Origin: Silanimonas sp044377035
GTDB taxonomy: Bacteria; Pseudomonadota; Gammaproteobacteria; Xanthomonadales; Xanthomonadaceae
DNA: 64,000 bases
Assembly (NCBI RefSeq): GCF_044377035.1
Contig: NZ_JBILJW010000003.1
Location: 1 to 64,000 of the forward strand
Reading direction: 5' to 3'
In this document: positions 1 through 9,012 of the stretch, piece by piece
How the letters are laid out: every line of letters starts with the position of its first letter
Position numbering within the stretch: the stretch's first letter is position 1
Made by a program: the position numbers and the translations under genes
Notes under the pieces: model-generated
Database searches by the model: none
What the model was told of the DNA's origin: nothing
What the model saw: the letters and a program-made list of their open reading frames with translations, nothing else

Positions 1-395
<395 letters not shown>

Positions 396-517
396 TATAA
401 CCTCAAGTTGCCTTGCCCTTCGACACAGAAGACAAGTCAAACCAAACTGTTACGTCACAAGACCCTATGAGAGCGTGAGCGCTTGAGCCCTAAGGCAATA
501 GCGACCCTCCACCCTCT

Positions 518-631
518 CCCTGGTGAACATAGCTGCGTGGAACCACCCGATCCCATCCCGAACTCGGAAGTGAAACGCGCACGCGCCGATGGTAGTGTGC
601 ATCCGCATGCGAGAGTAGGTCATCGCCAGGG
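518..631 (+). rRNA. rrf: 5S ribosomal RNA
   Basis: The core gaaccacccgatcccatccc, the aactcggaagtgaaac block and the terminal gagagtaggtcatcgccagg are classic 5S rRNA. The 5' ccctggtga pairs with the 3' tcgccaggg to close helix I, which sets the ends. It lies downstream of the 23S gene in the same operon and just before a strong terminator. Confidence 0.95.
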
Positions 632-640
632 CCTTACACC

Positions 641-676
641 AAAACCCCTCCGGGATCCCCGGAGGGGTTTTTCTTT
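641..676. terminator. Bidirectional intrinsic terminator between the rRNA operon and dnaG
   Basis: A perfect 10-bp stem (cccctccggg at 645-654 with cccggagggg at 658-667) and a 3-base loop. On the plus strand it is followed by tttttcttt, fitting termination of the rRNA transcript. Read on the minus strand it is followed by ttttgg, so it can also end the convergent rpsU-yqeY-dnaG transcript. Confidence 0.9.
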
Positions 677-823
677 GGGGCGGAGAAATCGCGCAAGAAA
701 ACACCGCAGCGATAAGGGATCAGCAGGTGACCCCTCATGATTCCCGGGATCGCGCATGGTGAGCGGGGGCCTTACATCTTTCGCGCGAAGTGCCAGAGGC
801 ACCTCGGGGTTGATGCTTGCCGA

Positions 824-2764
824 TCAGACTCGCTGCGACAGCAGGGCGCGCAGCTCCGATTTCCCTTCGTCATCAAGCGACGGTTGCGCCTTCAACCATT
901 CGACGCGCTGCTCGATCGCCTGTTGGCGCAGTTTCCTTACACAACCCCGGAAGTCCTCGAGTAGCCCTGCGTCGTCGCCGGCCAGCGGTTGGGCCGCTAG
1001 CTTCTGAAGCGCGTCGATTTGCGGGTTGGAGGCTGACGCTTCGAGCAGGGCGCCGGTGCTAAGGCCGGGGCGCTGCAACGCGAGGTGCACCAGTTCGACG
1101 AACAGAGGGACACCGGGCTGGTCGAGCGTCTCGATCCAGTCCAGATGTTCGACCTCGGCGGCCAGCGAAGGCCGGGTCAGCAGCAGGCTGATCGCCGTTC
1201 GCACGAGGCTGCGTCGATGATCGACGCCCGCTGGGCGCGGAGCGCTCAGCGTGGGCAGCTCCGCAAGGATGCGGTCGGCCGCCGTGCGAGGGCGTCGACC
1301 ACCGGGGCCGCCTCGCTCGAACCGTGCCGCGCGTTCGCCCCCATTTCCTCGGCCGATTGCCCCGCCGTTCGCCCACTGCGGGACGCTGACGAGATACCCC
1401 TCCGGCATGCGCCCTTGGGACATGTCGAGCGCGTCGCGCTGGATCTGGCTGCCGAGTTCCACCAGCTCACGGGTGAAATCGGCGAGCTTCGCGCTCGAGT
1501 GGAAGCCCACTTCGGTGCGTTGAACCAAGAGGGCCTGCATGCGATCGCGGAACTCGCCGTCCGGAATACGCGCGATGAACGCTTTGGCGCGCTCGGCCAG
1601 TCGTGATTTGCCATCGGCGCTGGAGAGGTCGACGTCGCTGGAGAGCTGCGCGAAAAAGAACTCGCTGAGCGGTTGCGCTGCCGCGAGTGCGGCGTCGAGG
1701 GCAGCGGCGCCCTGCGAGCGGACGACGGTGTCGGGATCCTCGCCTTCGGGGAGGAAGAGGAAGAACGCCTGTCGGCCATCGGTCATGCGCGGCAACACCG
1801 ACTCCAGCGCCTTCCACGCCGCGCGTCTGCCGGCAGCGTCACCATCGAAGCAGAAGTAGACGTCGGCGGCATTGCGGAACAGCAGTTCTGCGTGGTCCGG
1901 CGTGGTCGCGGTGCCGAGTGTGGCGACGGCCGTAGTGATGCCGAACTGCCACAGGGACACGACGTCCATGTAGCCCTCGACGACAATCAGCCGCGGCACC
2001 TTGCTGTGCGCCTGGCGCGCGTGCCACAGGCCGTAGAGCTCGCGACCCTTGTGGAACAGCACCGTCTCCGGGGAGTTCAGGTACTTCGGGCCGTCGTCTT
2101 TCTCGATGACACGACCGCCGAAGGCGATCACGCGCCCACGCCGATCGTGGATCGGGAACATCACACGGGCGCGGAATTTGTCGTAGGTGCGGCCGCTATC
2201 GTTCTTCGACAGCAGGCCCGCCTTGTCGAGCAGGTCGATGCGGCGGGCATCGCCCTTGCCGAGCGCATCGATGAGGCCGTTCCAGCCTTCGGGTGCCCAG
2301 CCGATGCCGAATTTCTCGATGGTCGCGGCATCGAGGCCGCGCTTGTCGAGGTAGCGCTTCGCGACCTCGCTGTTCGCGAGCTCGCGTTGGAAGTATTTCT
2401 GCGCGGCATCCAACGCGGCGTAGAGGTCCTGGCCTTCGCGCGGCGCTTCGCGTCCGCTGCCCGACTCCCGGGGTACTTCGAGGCCGAGCCGCTTCGCCAG
2501 TTCCTCCACCGCGTCGACGAACTCGAGGCGGTCGTACTCCATCAGGAACTTGATCGGCGTGCCGTGCGCGCCGCAGCCGAAGCAGTGGTAGAACTGCTTC
2601 GTCGGGCTGACGTAGAACGACGGCGTGCGCTCGTCGTGGAAGGGGCAGCAGGCGGTGTATTCCTTGCCCTTGCGCTTGAGCGGTACGCGCGAGCCGATCA
2701 GCTCGACGATATCGACGCGAGCGAGCAGTCCATCGATGAAGCTGTCGGGGATGCGGCCGGCCAT
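824..2764 (-). CDS. dnaG: DNA primase DnaG
   Basis: Synthesises the RNA primers for replication. The 646-residue protein has the full architecture. The N-terminal CHC2 zinc finger has Cys40 and His43, then Cys61 and Cys64 (CPFH...CFGC). The TOPRIM core has the metal-binding Glu263 (VVEGYMDV) and Asp307/Asp309 (CFDGDA). A C-terminal helicase-binding region follows. Length is slightly above E. coli DnaG (581 aa), mostly from a low-complexity linker after the TOPRIM core. It follows yqeY closely on the same strand, the conserved rpsU-yqeY-dnaG arrangement. rpoD, which normally follows dnaG, is absent; the gene instead converges on the rRNA operon. Confidence 0.97.
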   Translation of the reverse strand: MAGRIPDSFIDGLLARVDIVELIGSRVPLKRKGKEYTACCPFHDERTPSFYVSPTKQFYHCFGCGAHGTPIKFLMEYDRLEFVDAVEELAKRLGLEVPRESGSGREAPREGQDLYAALDAAQKYFQRELANSEVAKRYLDKRGLDAATIEKFGIGWAPEGWNGLIDALGKGDARRIDLLDKAGLLSKNDSGRTYDKFRARVMFPIHDRRGRVIAFGGRVIEKDDGPKYLNSPETVLFHKGRELYGLWHARQAHSKVPRLIVVEGYMDVVSLWQFGITTAVATLGTATTPDHAELLFRNAADVYFCFDGDAAGRRAAWKALESVLPRMTDGRQAFFLFLPEGEDPDTVVRSQGAAALDAALAAAQPLSEFFFAQLSSDVDLSSADGKSRLAERAKAFIARIPDGEFRDRMQALLVQRTEVGFHSSAKLADFTRELVELGSQIQRDALDMSQGRMPEGYLVSVPQWANGGAIGRGNGGERAARFERGGPGGRRPRTAADRILAELPTLSAPRPAGVDHRRSLVRTAISLLLTRPSLAAEVEHLDWIETLDQPGVPLFVELVHLALQRPGLSTGALLEASASNPQIDALQKLAAQPLAGDDAGLLEDFRGCVRKLRQQAIEQRVEWLKAQPSLDDEGKSELRALLSQRV

Positions 2765-2783
2765 GGGGGCAGCTTACGCGCCC

Positions 2784-3233
2784 TCAGCCGGCGAGCGCGG
2801 CCTTCAGACGCTGCGAGACGAGGCCCATATCGGCCTTGCCCGCGAGTTTCGGCTTCAGCACGCCCATGACCTTGCCCATCGCGGCCGGGCCGGTGCCGGC
2901 GTTGGCTTCGGCGATCGCAGCCTGGATGGCGGCGTCGATCTCGGCCTCGGAGAGCTGGGCCGGAAGGTAGGCCTGGATGATCGCCATCTCGGCCTTCTCG
3001 ACGGCGGCGAGGTCGTCGCGACCGGCGCCTTCATACTGGGTGATCGAGTCCTTGCGCTGCTTGACCATCTTCTCGAGCACGGCGAGCACGGCGGCGTCAT
3101 CGAGTTCGATGCGCTCGTCGACTTCCTTCTGCTTCAGGGCGGCGTTGATGAGGCGGATGGTGGCAAGGCGATCCTTCTCGCCCGCCTTCATCGCGGCCTT
3201 CATGTCGTCGGTGAGCTTCTGCTTGAGGGACAT
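2784..3233 (-). CDS. yqeY: GatB/YqeY domain protein
   Basis: A 149-residue protein starting MSLKQKLTDDMKAAMK, with the full YqeY domain: the KDRLATIRLINAALKQKEVDER helix region and the C-terminal GKVMGVLKPKLAGKADMGLVS segment typical of the tRNA-binding tail domain of GatB. YqeY proteins are stand-alone relatives of the amidotransferase tail domain with no settled role; tRNA binding is assumed. The gene sits between rpsU and dnaG, its usual place in proteobacteria, 19 bases upstream of dnaG. A terminator-like hairpin separates it from rpsU. Confidence 0.93.
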   Translation of the reverse strand: MSLKQKLTDDMKAAMKAGEKDRLATIRLINAALKQKEVDERIELDDAAVLAVLEKMVKQRKDSITQYEGAGRDDLAAVEKAEMAIIQAYLPAQLSEAEIDAAIQAAIAEANAGTGPAAMGKVMGVLKPKLAGKADMGLVSQRLKAALAG

Positions 3234-3251
3234 GGGATTCTCCGGGGCTGG

Positions 3252-3290
3252 AAAAACAAAAAGCCGGCGACGCCAAGGGCGGGCCGGCTT
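3252..3290 (-). terminator. Intrinsic terminator after rpsU, inside the rpsU-yqeY-dnaG operon
   Basis: On the minus strand the arms aagccggc and gccggctt (3283-3290 and 3261-3268) flank a 14-base loop and are followed by tttttgttttt (3252-3262). It lies between the rpsU stop and the yqeY start. It resembles the internal terminator known between rpsU and dnaG in the E. coli macromolecular synthesis operon, which makes S21 more abundant than primase. Confidence 0.75.
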
Positions 3291-3309
3291 CTTGCGGCAG
3301 GCGCCGCGC

Positions 3310-3525
3310 TCAGTAGAGGCGCTGGCGCTTGGTGACGTCGCGTGACGAGCGGCGCAGCTGGCGCTTCACGGCGGCAGCGGCCTTGCGCTTGCGCTCCTGC
3401 GTCGGCTTTTCATAGAACTCGCGCTTGCGCGTCTCGGCGAGGACGCCGGCCTTTTCGCAGGTGCGCTTGAAACGACGGAGCGCGAACTCGAACGGCTCGT
3501 TCTCGCGGACTTTGACGTTGGGCAT
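3310..3525 (-). CDS. rpsU: 30S ribosomal protein S21
   Basis: A 71-residue basic protein, MPNVKVRENEPFEFALRRF..., ending RRSSRDVTKRQRLY; it matches S21 over its entire length. S21 binds the small subunit near the anti-Shine-Dalgarno region and helps initiation. A longer in-frame reading to 3603 exists, but the family start is the ATG at 3525. It is the first gene of the rpsU-yqeY-dnaG unit and diverges from tsaD. This layout (tsaD divergent from rpsU-dnaG) is common in gammaproteobacteria. Confidence 0.97.
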   Translation of the reverse strand: MPNVKVRENEPFEFALRRFKRTCEKAGVLAETRKREFYEKPTQERKRKAAAAVKRQLRRSSRDVTKRQRLY

Positions 3526-3573
3526 AGGGGTTCTCGGGTGGACAAAATACCCGGTGCTCCGGGTGAGCCGCGT

Positions 3574-3603
3574 ATGATACGCGGGCTTTCCGGGGCGGTG
3601 CAA
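3574..3603 (-). promoter_or_regulatory. Candidate sigma-70 promoter for rpsU
   Basis: On the minus strand TTGCAC (3598-3603) and TATCAT (3574-3579) are separated by 18 bases, about 50 bases upstream of the rpsU ATG. Spacing and hexamers fit a sigma-70 promoter. It is a motif match only. Confidence 0.4.
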
Positions 3604-3683
3604 GTCGGCCCGGCCCCCTGTTCAGGACCGGCCGCCGCTGCCCTCCGGCACGCCACGCCGGCCGCCCATGCCTTGCGCAGCCC

Positions 3684-4748
3684 ATGATCGTCCTCGGCCT
3701 CGAATCCTCCTGCGACGAAACCGGCGTGGCCGTCTACGACACGGTCCGCGGCCTGCGCGCGCATGCGCTCTACAGCCAAGTGACCCTGCATGCCGAATAC
3801 GGCGGCGTGGTGCCGGAGCTCGCCAGTCGGGATCACGTCCGCAAGCTGCTGCCCCTGGTGCGCCAGACTCTGGCGGAGGCCGGCGTGGCGGTCTCCGACC
3901 TCGACGGTGTCGCCTACACGGCGGGGCCGGGCCTCATCGGGGCCTTGCTGGTCGGCGCCGCCACAGGGCGGGCCTTGGCCTGGGCCCTGGACGTGCCCAG
4001 CGTGGGCGTGCACCACATGGAAGGCCATCTGCTCTCGCCGCTGTTGGAGCCGGGTGCCGCGCCGCCGCCTTTCGTGTGCCTGCTGGTCTCGGGTGGCCAC
4101 ACGCAGCTCGTCGCGGTGGAGGGCATCGGTCGCTACACGCTGCTCGGCGAGACGCTCGATGACGCCGCCGGCGAGGCCTTCGACAAGACCGCGAAGATGC
4201 TTGGCTTGCCTTATCCCGGTGGCCCGCAGCTCGCCGCGCTTGCCCTGCAGGGGCGGGCCGCCGCCGAGGCCGAGGGGCGTCGCGAGAGTCGCTTTAAGTT
4301 CGCGCGGCCGATGACCGACCGGCCGGGCCTCGACTTCAGCTTCAGCGGCCTGAAGACCCAGGTGCTGCTGGCGTGGAAGGCGTCGGACCAGACCGACACC
4401 ACCAAAGCGGATCTCGCCCTCGGGTTCGAAGACGCGGTGACGGAAACGCTGGCGATCAAGTGCGAACGCGCCTTGCGCGAAACCGGCATGAAGGCGCTGG
4501 TGGTGGCGGGCGGCGTCGGCGCGAACCGCCAGCTGCGGGCGCGCCTCGCGGCCTTGGCGGCGAAGCGCAAGGTGGCGGTGAGCTTCCCGCGGCTCGAGTT
4601 CTGCACCGACAACGGCGCGATGATCGCCTTCGCCGGCGCGACCCGTCTCGCCGCCGGACAGCGCGACCTCGAGTTCCGCGTGCAGCCGCGCTGGGACATG
4701 GCCACGCTCGATGCTGTCGCCGCCTTGCCATCGCCGGTGGCAGGCTGA
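3684..4748 (+). CDS. tsaD: tRNA N6-adenosine threonylcarbamoyltransferase TsaD
   Basis: Transfers the threonylcarbamoyl group to A37 of ANN-decoding tRNAs (t6A), working with TsaB, TsaE and TsaC. The 354-residue protein starts MIVLGLESSCDETGVAVYD, the canonical ASKHA-fold N-terminus. It has the metal-binding HxxxH (His111, His115 in HHMEGH), the GGHTQL loop and the FSFSGLKTQV segment. It is full length for the family. It diverges from rpsU and is followed 22 bases later by folB. Confidence 0.97.
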   Translation: MIVLGLESSCDETGVAVYDTVRGLRAHALYSQVTLHAEYGGVVPELASRDHVRKLLPLVRQTLAEAGVAVSDLDGVAYTAGPGLIGALLVGAATGRALAWALDVPSVGVHHMEGHLLSPLLEPGAAPPPFVCLLVSGGHTQLVAVEGIGRYTLLGETLDDAAGEAFDKTAKMLGLPYPGGPQLAALALQGRAAAEAEGRRESRFKFARPMTDRPGLDFSFSGLKTQVLLAWKASDQTDTTKADLALGFEDAVTETLAIKCERALRETGMKALVVAGGVGANRQLRARLAALAAKRKVAVSFPRLEFCTDNGAMIAFAGATRLAAGQRDLEFRVQPRWDMATLDAVAALPSPVAG

Positions 4749-4770
4749 GCGCCCTTTGCAAGGAATTCCG

Positions 4771-5124
4771 ATGGACAAGGTCTTCATCGAGGCGCTCGAG
4801 ATCGAGTGCACGATCGGCATCTACGACTGGGAACGGCGCATCAAGCAGCCGATCGTGCTGGACATCGAGATGGGCTTCGACAACCGCAAGCCCGCGGCCA
4901 GCGACGCCATCGAGGACACGCTCGACTACAAGGCGGTGAGCAAGCGACTGATCCAGTTCGTCGGCGAGTCCGATTTCGGGCTAGTGGAGACGCTGGCCGA
5001 ACGATGCGCTGCCATCATCACCGGCGAGTTCGGCGTGCCGTGGGTGCGCTTGAAGCTGTCGAAGCCGGGCGCTGTTCGCGGCGCCAAGGCCGTCGGCATC
5101 CTGATCGAGCGGACGCGGGCGTGA
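4771..5124 (+). CDS. folB: Dihydroneopterin aldolase FolB
   Basis: Converts 7,8-dihydroneopterin to 6-hydroxymethyl-dihydropterin in folate synthesis. The 117-residue protein begins MDKVFIEALEIECTIGIYDWE and ends with the conserved LSKPGAVRGAKAVGILIER block, typical of FolB. The ATG at 4771 follows aaggaa (4760-4765), a good ribosome binding site; an upstream in-frame extension overlaps tsaD and is rejected. Its TGA overlaps the GTG start of folK by four bases, so the two consecutive folate enzymes are probably translationally coupled. Confidence 0.95.
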   Translation: MDKVFIEALEIECTIGIYDWERRIKQPIVLDIEMGFDNRKPAASDAIEDTLDYKAVSKRLIQFVGESDFGLVETLAERCAAIITGEFGVPWVRLKLSKPGAVRGAKAVGILIERTRA

Positions 5125-5615
5125 GCGGTTTCGCGCTGCTGAGCCTCGGCAGCAACGAGCAACCGGAGCGGTTTCTCCGCGCCGCGGTGGACGAGCTGCG
5201 GGCGCGCTTCGGCGAGGTCGTCGTTTCGCCGGTCTACCGCACGCCGGCGGCGGGCTTCGACGGGCCGGATTTCCTGAATTGCGCCGCGGCCATTCGCAGC
5301 GATCTGGAGCCGCAGGCCCTGAACGACTGGCTGCACGCGCTGGAGGACCGCCACGGCCGCCGCCGCGACGTGCCGCGTTTCTCCTCGCGGACGCTGGACG
5401 TGGACATCGTCTATTTCGATGACCGGGTGATGCGCGGCGAGGGCAACCTCCAACTGCCGCGTCCGGAGCTCAAGCACGCCTTCGTGCTGAAGCCGCTCGC
5501 CGACATCGCCCCGGACTTCGTCGACCCGGTGCAGGGCCGGACCCTGGCCGCGCTCTGGGCGGCCCATCCTGAGTCGGCTTCGCCGCCGGCCGTCGAGGCG
5601 CTCGACCTCGGGTGA
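5121..5615 (+). CDS. folK: 6-hydroxymethyl-7,8-dihydropterin pyrophosphokinase (HPPK)
   Basis: Pyrophosphorylates the FolB product with ATP. The 164-residue protein has the N-terminal LLSLGSN motif, the YRTPAAGFDGPDFLNCA segment and the HPPK signature SSRTLDVDIVYF, followed by LPRPELKHAFVLKPLADI. The start is the GTG at 5121, whose last bases form the folB stop (GTGA overlap). It is complete and ordinary for the family. Confidence 0.95.
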   Translation: MSGFALLSLGSNEQPERFLRAAVDELRARFGEVVVSPVYRTPAAGFDGPDFLNCAAAIRSDLEPQALNDWLHALEDRHGRRRDVPRFSSRTLDVDIVYFDDRVMRGEGNLQLPRPELKHAFVLKPLADIAPDFVDPVQGRTLAALWAAHPESASPPAVEALDLG

Positions 5616-5682
5616 CCTTCGTCAGTACCGCGACGTCGCGGATGGCGTGATACTGGTGTGAATCCAACCCCCGGAGCGCCCC

Positions 5683-6513
5683 ATGTTCGAGAAGTTCGCC
5701 CGCAGCTGGTCCCTCGTGAAGGCCAGCGCCGCCGTCCTGCGCGCCGACAAGGAACTGCTGTGGTTCCCGGTGATCTCGTCGATCGCCGCGACCCTGGTGG
5801 CCGCCACCTTCCTGGTGCCGAGTTTTCTCACGGGGCTGTTCGACGGCGGTGCCGGCCCGATCTCGATCGTCGTCGGCTTCCTGTTCTACGTCACCCAGTT
5901 CACGGTGATTTTCTTCTTCAACAGCGCGCTGGTTGGCGCGGCCCTGATCCGGCTCGAGGGTGGTGACCCGACGGTGGCCGACGGCTTGCGCATCGCCCGC
6001 GAGCGCTTCGGCGCGATCGTCGGCTACGCGGTGATCGCGGCGGTCGTCGGCCTGCTCATCAAGGCGCTGGAACAGCGCAGCGAGTGGCTCGGCGCGATGG
6101 TGGCCCGTCTGCTCGGTGCGGCTTGGACGGTCTCGACCTTCCTCGTGGTGCCGGTGCTGGTGGCGCAGAACGTCGGCCCGATCGATGCGATCAAGGAGAG
6201 CTTCGGCCTGCTGAAGAAGAGCTGGGGCGAGAACCTGATCGGCAACGTCGGCCTCGGTTTCGCCTTCGGCCTGCTGACGCTGGCCGTGATCCTGCTCGGC
6301 GCGGGCCTGGTGGTGGCGGCCGCGCTGACGGCCGGCGCGACGGCGGCGATCATCATCGGCGCGCTGGTGGTGATCGCGGTGATCGCGCTGGCGGTGACGC
6401 AGGCAGCGCTTGCGGGCATCTACCAGGCGGCGGTGTACCGCTTCGCCGTGGACGGGCAGGCCCCGCTCGGCTTCGATGGTGCGACCCTGCAGGGCGCGTT
6501 CCGCCACAAGTGA
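5683..6513 (+). CDS. DUF6159-like integral membrane protein
   Basis: A 276-residue protein starting MFEKFARSWSLVKASAAVLR, then a hydrophobic segment from about residue 26, and further membrane segments around 66-85, 108-125 and 190-250. The motif after the middle loop (VPVLVAQNVGPIDAIKESFGLLKKSWGENLIGNVGLG) is characteristic of this conserved family of unknown function; a similar DAIKxSxxLxKxxWGE signature recurs in membrane proteins of many bacteria. It lies alone between folK and a convergent pteridine reductase, with a 67-base gap to folK. No catalytic motif is visible. Confidence 0.8.
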   Translation: MFEKFARSWSLVKASAAVLRADKELLWFPVISSIAATLVAATFLVPSFLTGLFDGGAGPISIVVGFLFYVTQFTVIFFFNSALVGAALIRLEGGDPTVADGLRIARERFGAIVGYAVIAAVVGLLIKALEQRSEWLGAMVARLLGAAWTVSTFLVVPVLVAQNVGPIDAIKESFGLLKKSWGENLIGNVGLGFAFGLLTLAVILLGAGLVVAAALTAGATAAIIIGALVVIAVIALAVTQAALAGIYQAAVYRFAVDGQAPLGFDGATLQGAFRHK

Positions 6514-6550
6514 GTCATGGCGCGGCCCGGCCTCGCGCCGGGTCGCGCAT

Positions 6551-7324
6551 TCAGAGATTGAGCAGGCGCCCGCCGTCGACGGCGAGGATCTGGCCCGTGG
6601 TGTAGCGGGCGTCCTGCAGCAGCCAGCGCACGGCCTCGGCGATGTCCTCGGGCGCGCCAACGCGCTTCAGGGCGGTCTTGGCCAGCATCGCGGCCTTGGC
6701 CGCCTCGGACTTGCCCGCGTCGGGCCAGAGGATGGCGCCCGGCGACACGCCGTTGACGCGCACCTCGGGGCCCAGTTCGACCGCCAGCGACTTCACCAGC
6801 ATCGCGTTGGCCGCCTTGGCCATCGAGTAGATCGTGTGGCTCGCCAGCGGGCGCTCGCCGTAGACGTCGACGAGATTGACGATGGCACCGCCGGCGGCGC
6901 GCAGGTGCGGAGCGGCGGCCTGGGCAAGGAAGAACGGGCCCTTGGCATTGCTGTCGAACAGCGCGTTCCAGTCGGCCTCGGAGGCCTGGCCGATCGGGGT
7001 CGGATGGAACGCCGAGGCGTTGTTGACCAGGGCGTCCAAACGGCCGAAGCGCGCGATCGCGGCGTCGATGAGGCCAGGCAGGGCGCCGGTGTCGCCCAGT
7101 TCCGCCTGCACGACGAGGGTGCTGCCGGCCCGCTGTGCTTCGAGTTCGGCCGCAAGGGACGTGGCTTCCGCGGATGACGCGCGGTGATGCAGCACGAGAT
7201 CGAATCCCCGCGCATGCAGGTGCCGCGCGATGGCCGCGCCGACGCGCTTGGCGGCGCCGGTGATGAAGGCGACGGGGGCCGTCGCGGAGGACGGCGGAAG
7301 GCGGGTCTCGGGGGTCATCGGCAT
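6551..7324 (-). CDS. Pteridine reductase-like short-chain dehydrogenase
   Basis: An NADPH-dependent SDR of 257 residues. The cofactor motif is TGAAKRVG (residues 22-29), with Arg where classical SDRs have Gly; this TGxxxRxG form marks pteridine reductases (PTR1/FolM). The catalytic YxxxK is in IYSMAKAA, and the C-terminal TTGQILAVDGGRLL is the usual SDR end. It probably reduces dihydrobiopterin or dihydrofolate-like pterins, in keeping with nearby folB-folK. Starts at 7324 or 7318 (two Met codons three residues apart) are both possible. It is divergent from midA. Confidence 0.88.
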   Translation of the reverse strand: MPMTPETRLPPSSATAPVAFITGAAKRVGAAIARHLHARGFDLVLHHRASSAEATSLAAELEAQRAGSTLVVQAELGDTGALPGLIDAAIARFGRLDALVNNASAFHPTPIGQASEADWNALFDSNAKGPFFLAQAAAPHLRAAGGAIVNLVDVYGERPLASHTIYSMAKAANAMLVKSLAVELGPEVRVNGVSPGAILWPDAGKSEAAKAAMLAKTALKRVGAPEDIAEAVRWLLQDARYTTGQILAVDGGRLLNL

Positions 7325-7423
7325 CGGGTTCTGGCGACCCTGACATCATGCCCCCTGCGCCCGTCGGCCGGACGTGCAGGCCGGGGCGGTATCCTTTGCG
7401 CCTGATCGACGACGAGCGGATTG

Positions 7424-8608
7424 ATGAGCACTTTCGGCCTGCCTGAACCGGGCGGCGCAGCGCGCGAGCACAGCGCAAGACTGGTCGAGTTCCTGGCGGC
7501 GGCAATCCGCCACGAGCGCGGTGCGATTCCGTTCGCACGCTTCATGGAGCTCGCGCTGTATGCGCCGGGCCTCGGCTACTACAGCGCCGGGGCGAGCAAG
7601 TTCGGCGAAGCCGGCGACTTCATCACCTCGCCCGAGCTCGGCAACGTGTTCGCGGAGTGCGTCTGCGAGGCGGTGTCGCCGATCCTTCGTGGTCTGCCGC
7701 ATCCGGGCTTCCTCGAGCTCGGCGGCGGCAGCGGGGCGTTCGCCGTGGCCTTCCTGCAGCATGCGGAGCGCCTCGGCGTGTTGCCCGAGCGCTACGCCAT
7801 CCTCGAGCCCAGTGCCGACCTGCGGCAACGCCAGCAGCAGCGGCTGCGTGAGCAATTGCCGCCGGCCGTGTTCGCGCGCTGCGACTGGCTGGACGGCCCG
7901 CCGGAGGGCGAGTGGGCCGGCGTGCTGTTCGCCAACGAAGTGCTGGACGCGCTGCCGACCACGCGCTTCGCCATCCACGAGGGCGAGGTGTACGAGGAGT
8001 TCGTCAGCCTCGATGCGAACGGTGGTTTCATCCGCGTCGACCAGCCCGCCGACGCCCTGGTGCGTGCGGCGGTGCGCCACGTCGAGCGCACGCTCGGCGC
8101 GCCGCTGCCCGACGGCTACCGCTCGGAGGTGCTGCCGCAGTTGCCTTACTGGATCCAGGCGATCGGCGGCCTGCTGAAGCACGGCGCCATGCTGTTCGTC
8201 GACTACGGCTACCCGCGCCGCGAGTTCTACCTGCCGGAGCGCAACGATGGAACGCTGGTCTGCCATTACCGCCACCGTGCGCATGGCGATCCGTTCTTCC
8301 TGCCCGGCCTGCAGGACATCACCGCTTTCGTCGATTTCACCGCGCTGGCCGAAGCCGGCACGAATGCCGGTTTCGACTTCGCTGGCTACTGCAGCCAGTC
8401 GAGCTTCCTGATCGCCAATGGCCTGCCGCAGCGCATCGCCGAGGCCGAGGCCTTGATCGATGATCGCGAGCGCTACCGCCGCATCAACGAGATCCGCAAG
8501 CTGACGATGCCCGGCGAGATGGGTGAGCGCTTCCAGGTGATGGGCTTTACCCGCGACGTCGACCTTTCGGCCGCCTTCGCCTTCGGCGAGCTGTCGAGGC
8601 GGCTGTGA
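7424..8608 (+). CDS. MidA-family SAM-dependent methyltransferase
   Basis: 394 residues, a class I SAM methyltransferase of the MidA/NDUFAF7 family (formerly DUF185). Visible family signatures are IPFARFMELALYAPGLGYYS near the N-terminus, the GDFITSPELGNVFAECV segment and the SAM-binding GFLELGGGSGAFA. The mitochondrial relative methylates an arginine of a complex I subunit; the bacterial substrate is uncertain, although an NDUFA9-like gene is 1.6 kb away. The ATG at 7424 is preferred to a TTG directly before it. Its stop overlaps the GTG of the vanZ-like gene by four bases. Confidence 0.92.
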   Translation: MSTFGLPEPGGAAREHSARLVEFLAAAIRHERGAIPFARFMELALYAPGLGYYSAGASKFGEAGDFITSPELGNVFAECVCEAVSPILRGLPHPGFLELGGGSGAFAVAFLQHAERLGVLPERYAILEPSADLRQRQQQRLREQLPPAVFARCDWLDGPPEGEWAGVLFANEVLDALPTTRFAIHEGEVYEEFVSLDANGGFIRVDQPADALVRAAVRHVERTLGAPLPDGYRSEVLPQLPYWIQAIGGLLKHGAMLFVDYGYPRREFYLPERNDGTLVCHYRHRAHGDPFFLPGLQDITAFVDFTALAEAGTNAGFDFAGYCSQSSFLIANGLPQRIAEAEALIDDRERYRRINEIRKLTMPGEMGERFQVMGFTRDVDLSAAFAFGELSRRL

Positions 8609-9012
8609 GCGGCGGGGCGGTGGCGCCTGTCGATGGGCTGCGTTGGCGCGGCGCGTGGCTGGCGCTCTGGGCGTTCGGGTGGGTGCTCTGCCTCGTGCTG
8701 TCGCTCGGTCCGCCGGTGCCCGGGGCCGCGCCGATGTTCCCGCATGCCGACAAACTCAACCATGCGTTGGCCTATGCCGCGCTGGCTTGGTGGGCGATGG
8801 GCTGCTTCGCCTCGACGGCAGGGCGGCGACGGGCCTTGCTCGCGCTGCTGGTGCTCGGCGCCGCGATGGAATGGGCGCAGGGTGCATTCACCGTGGACCG
8901 ACAGCGCGACGGGCTCGACCTCGTGGCGAACGCCGTCGGCGTGGGCCTCGGGACGGCGCTCGGACTTGCGCTCAACCTGCCGGCGTGGCTGGAGGCGCGG
9001 TTCCGCCGCTGA
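8605..9012 (+). CDS. VanZ-family membrane protein
   Basis: 135 residues with about four membrane segments and the VanZ-type core: the HADKLNHALAYAALAWWA helix after the first loop, then AAMEWAQGAFTVDRQRDGLDLVANAVGVGLG. The DKxxHxxxY and RxxxxxDxxAN patterns are typical. VanZ proteins are of poorly known function; the founding member gives low-level teicoplanin resistance. It starts at a GTG overlapping the midA stop, implying coupled translation. Its last 41 bases overlap the 3' end of the convergent cca gene. Confidence 0.85.
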   Translation: MSGGAVAPVDGLRWRGAWLALWAFGWVLCLVLSLGPPVPGAAPMFPHADKLNHALAYAALAWWAMGCFASTAGRRRALLALLVLGAAMEWAQGAFTVDRQRDGLDLVANAVGVGLGTALGLALNLPAWLEARFRR

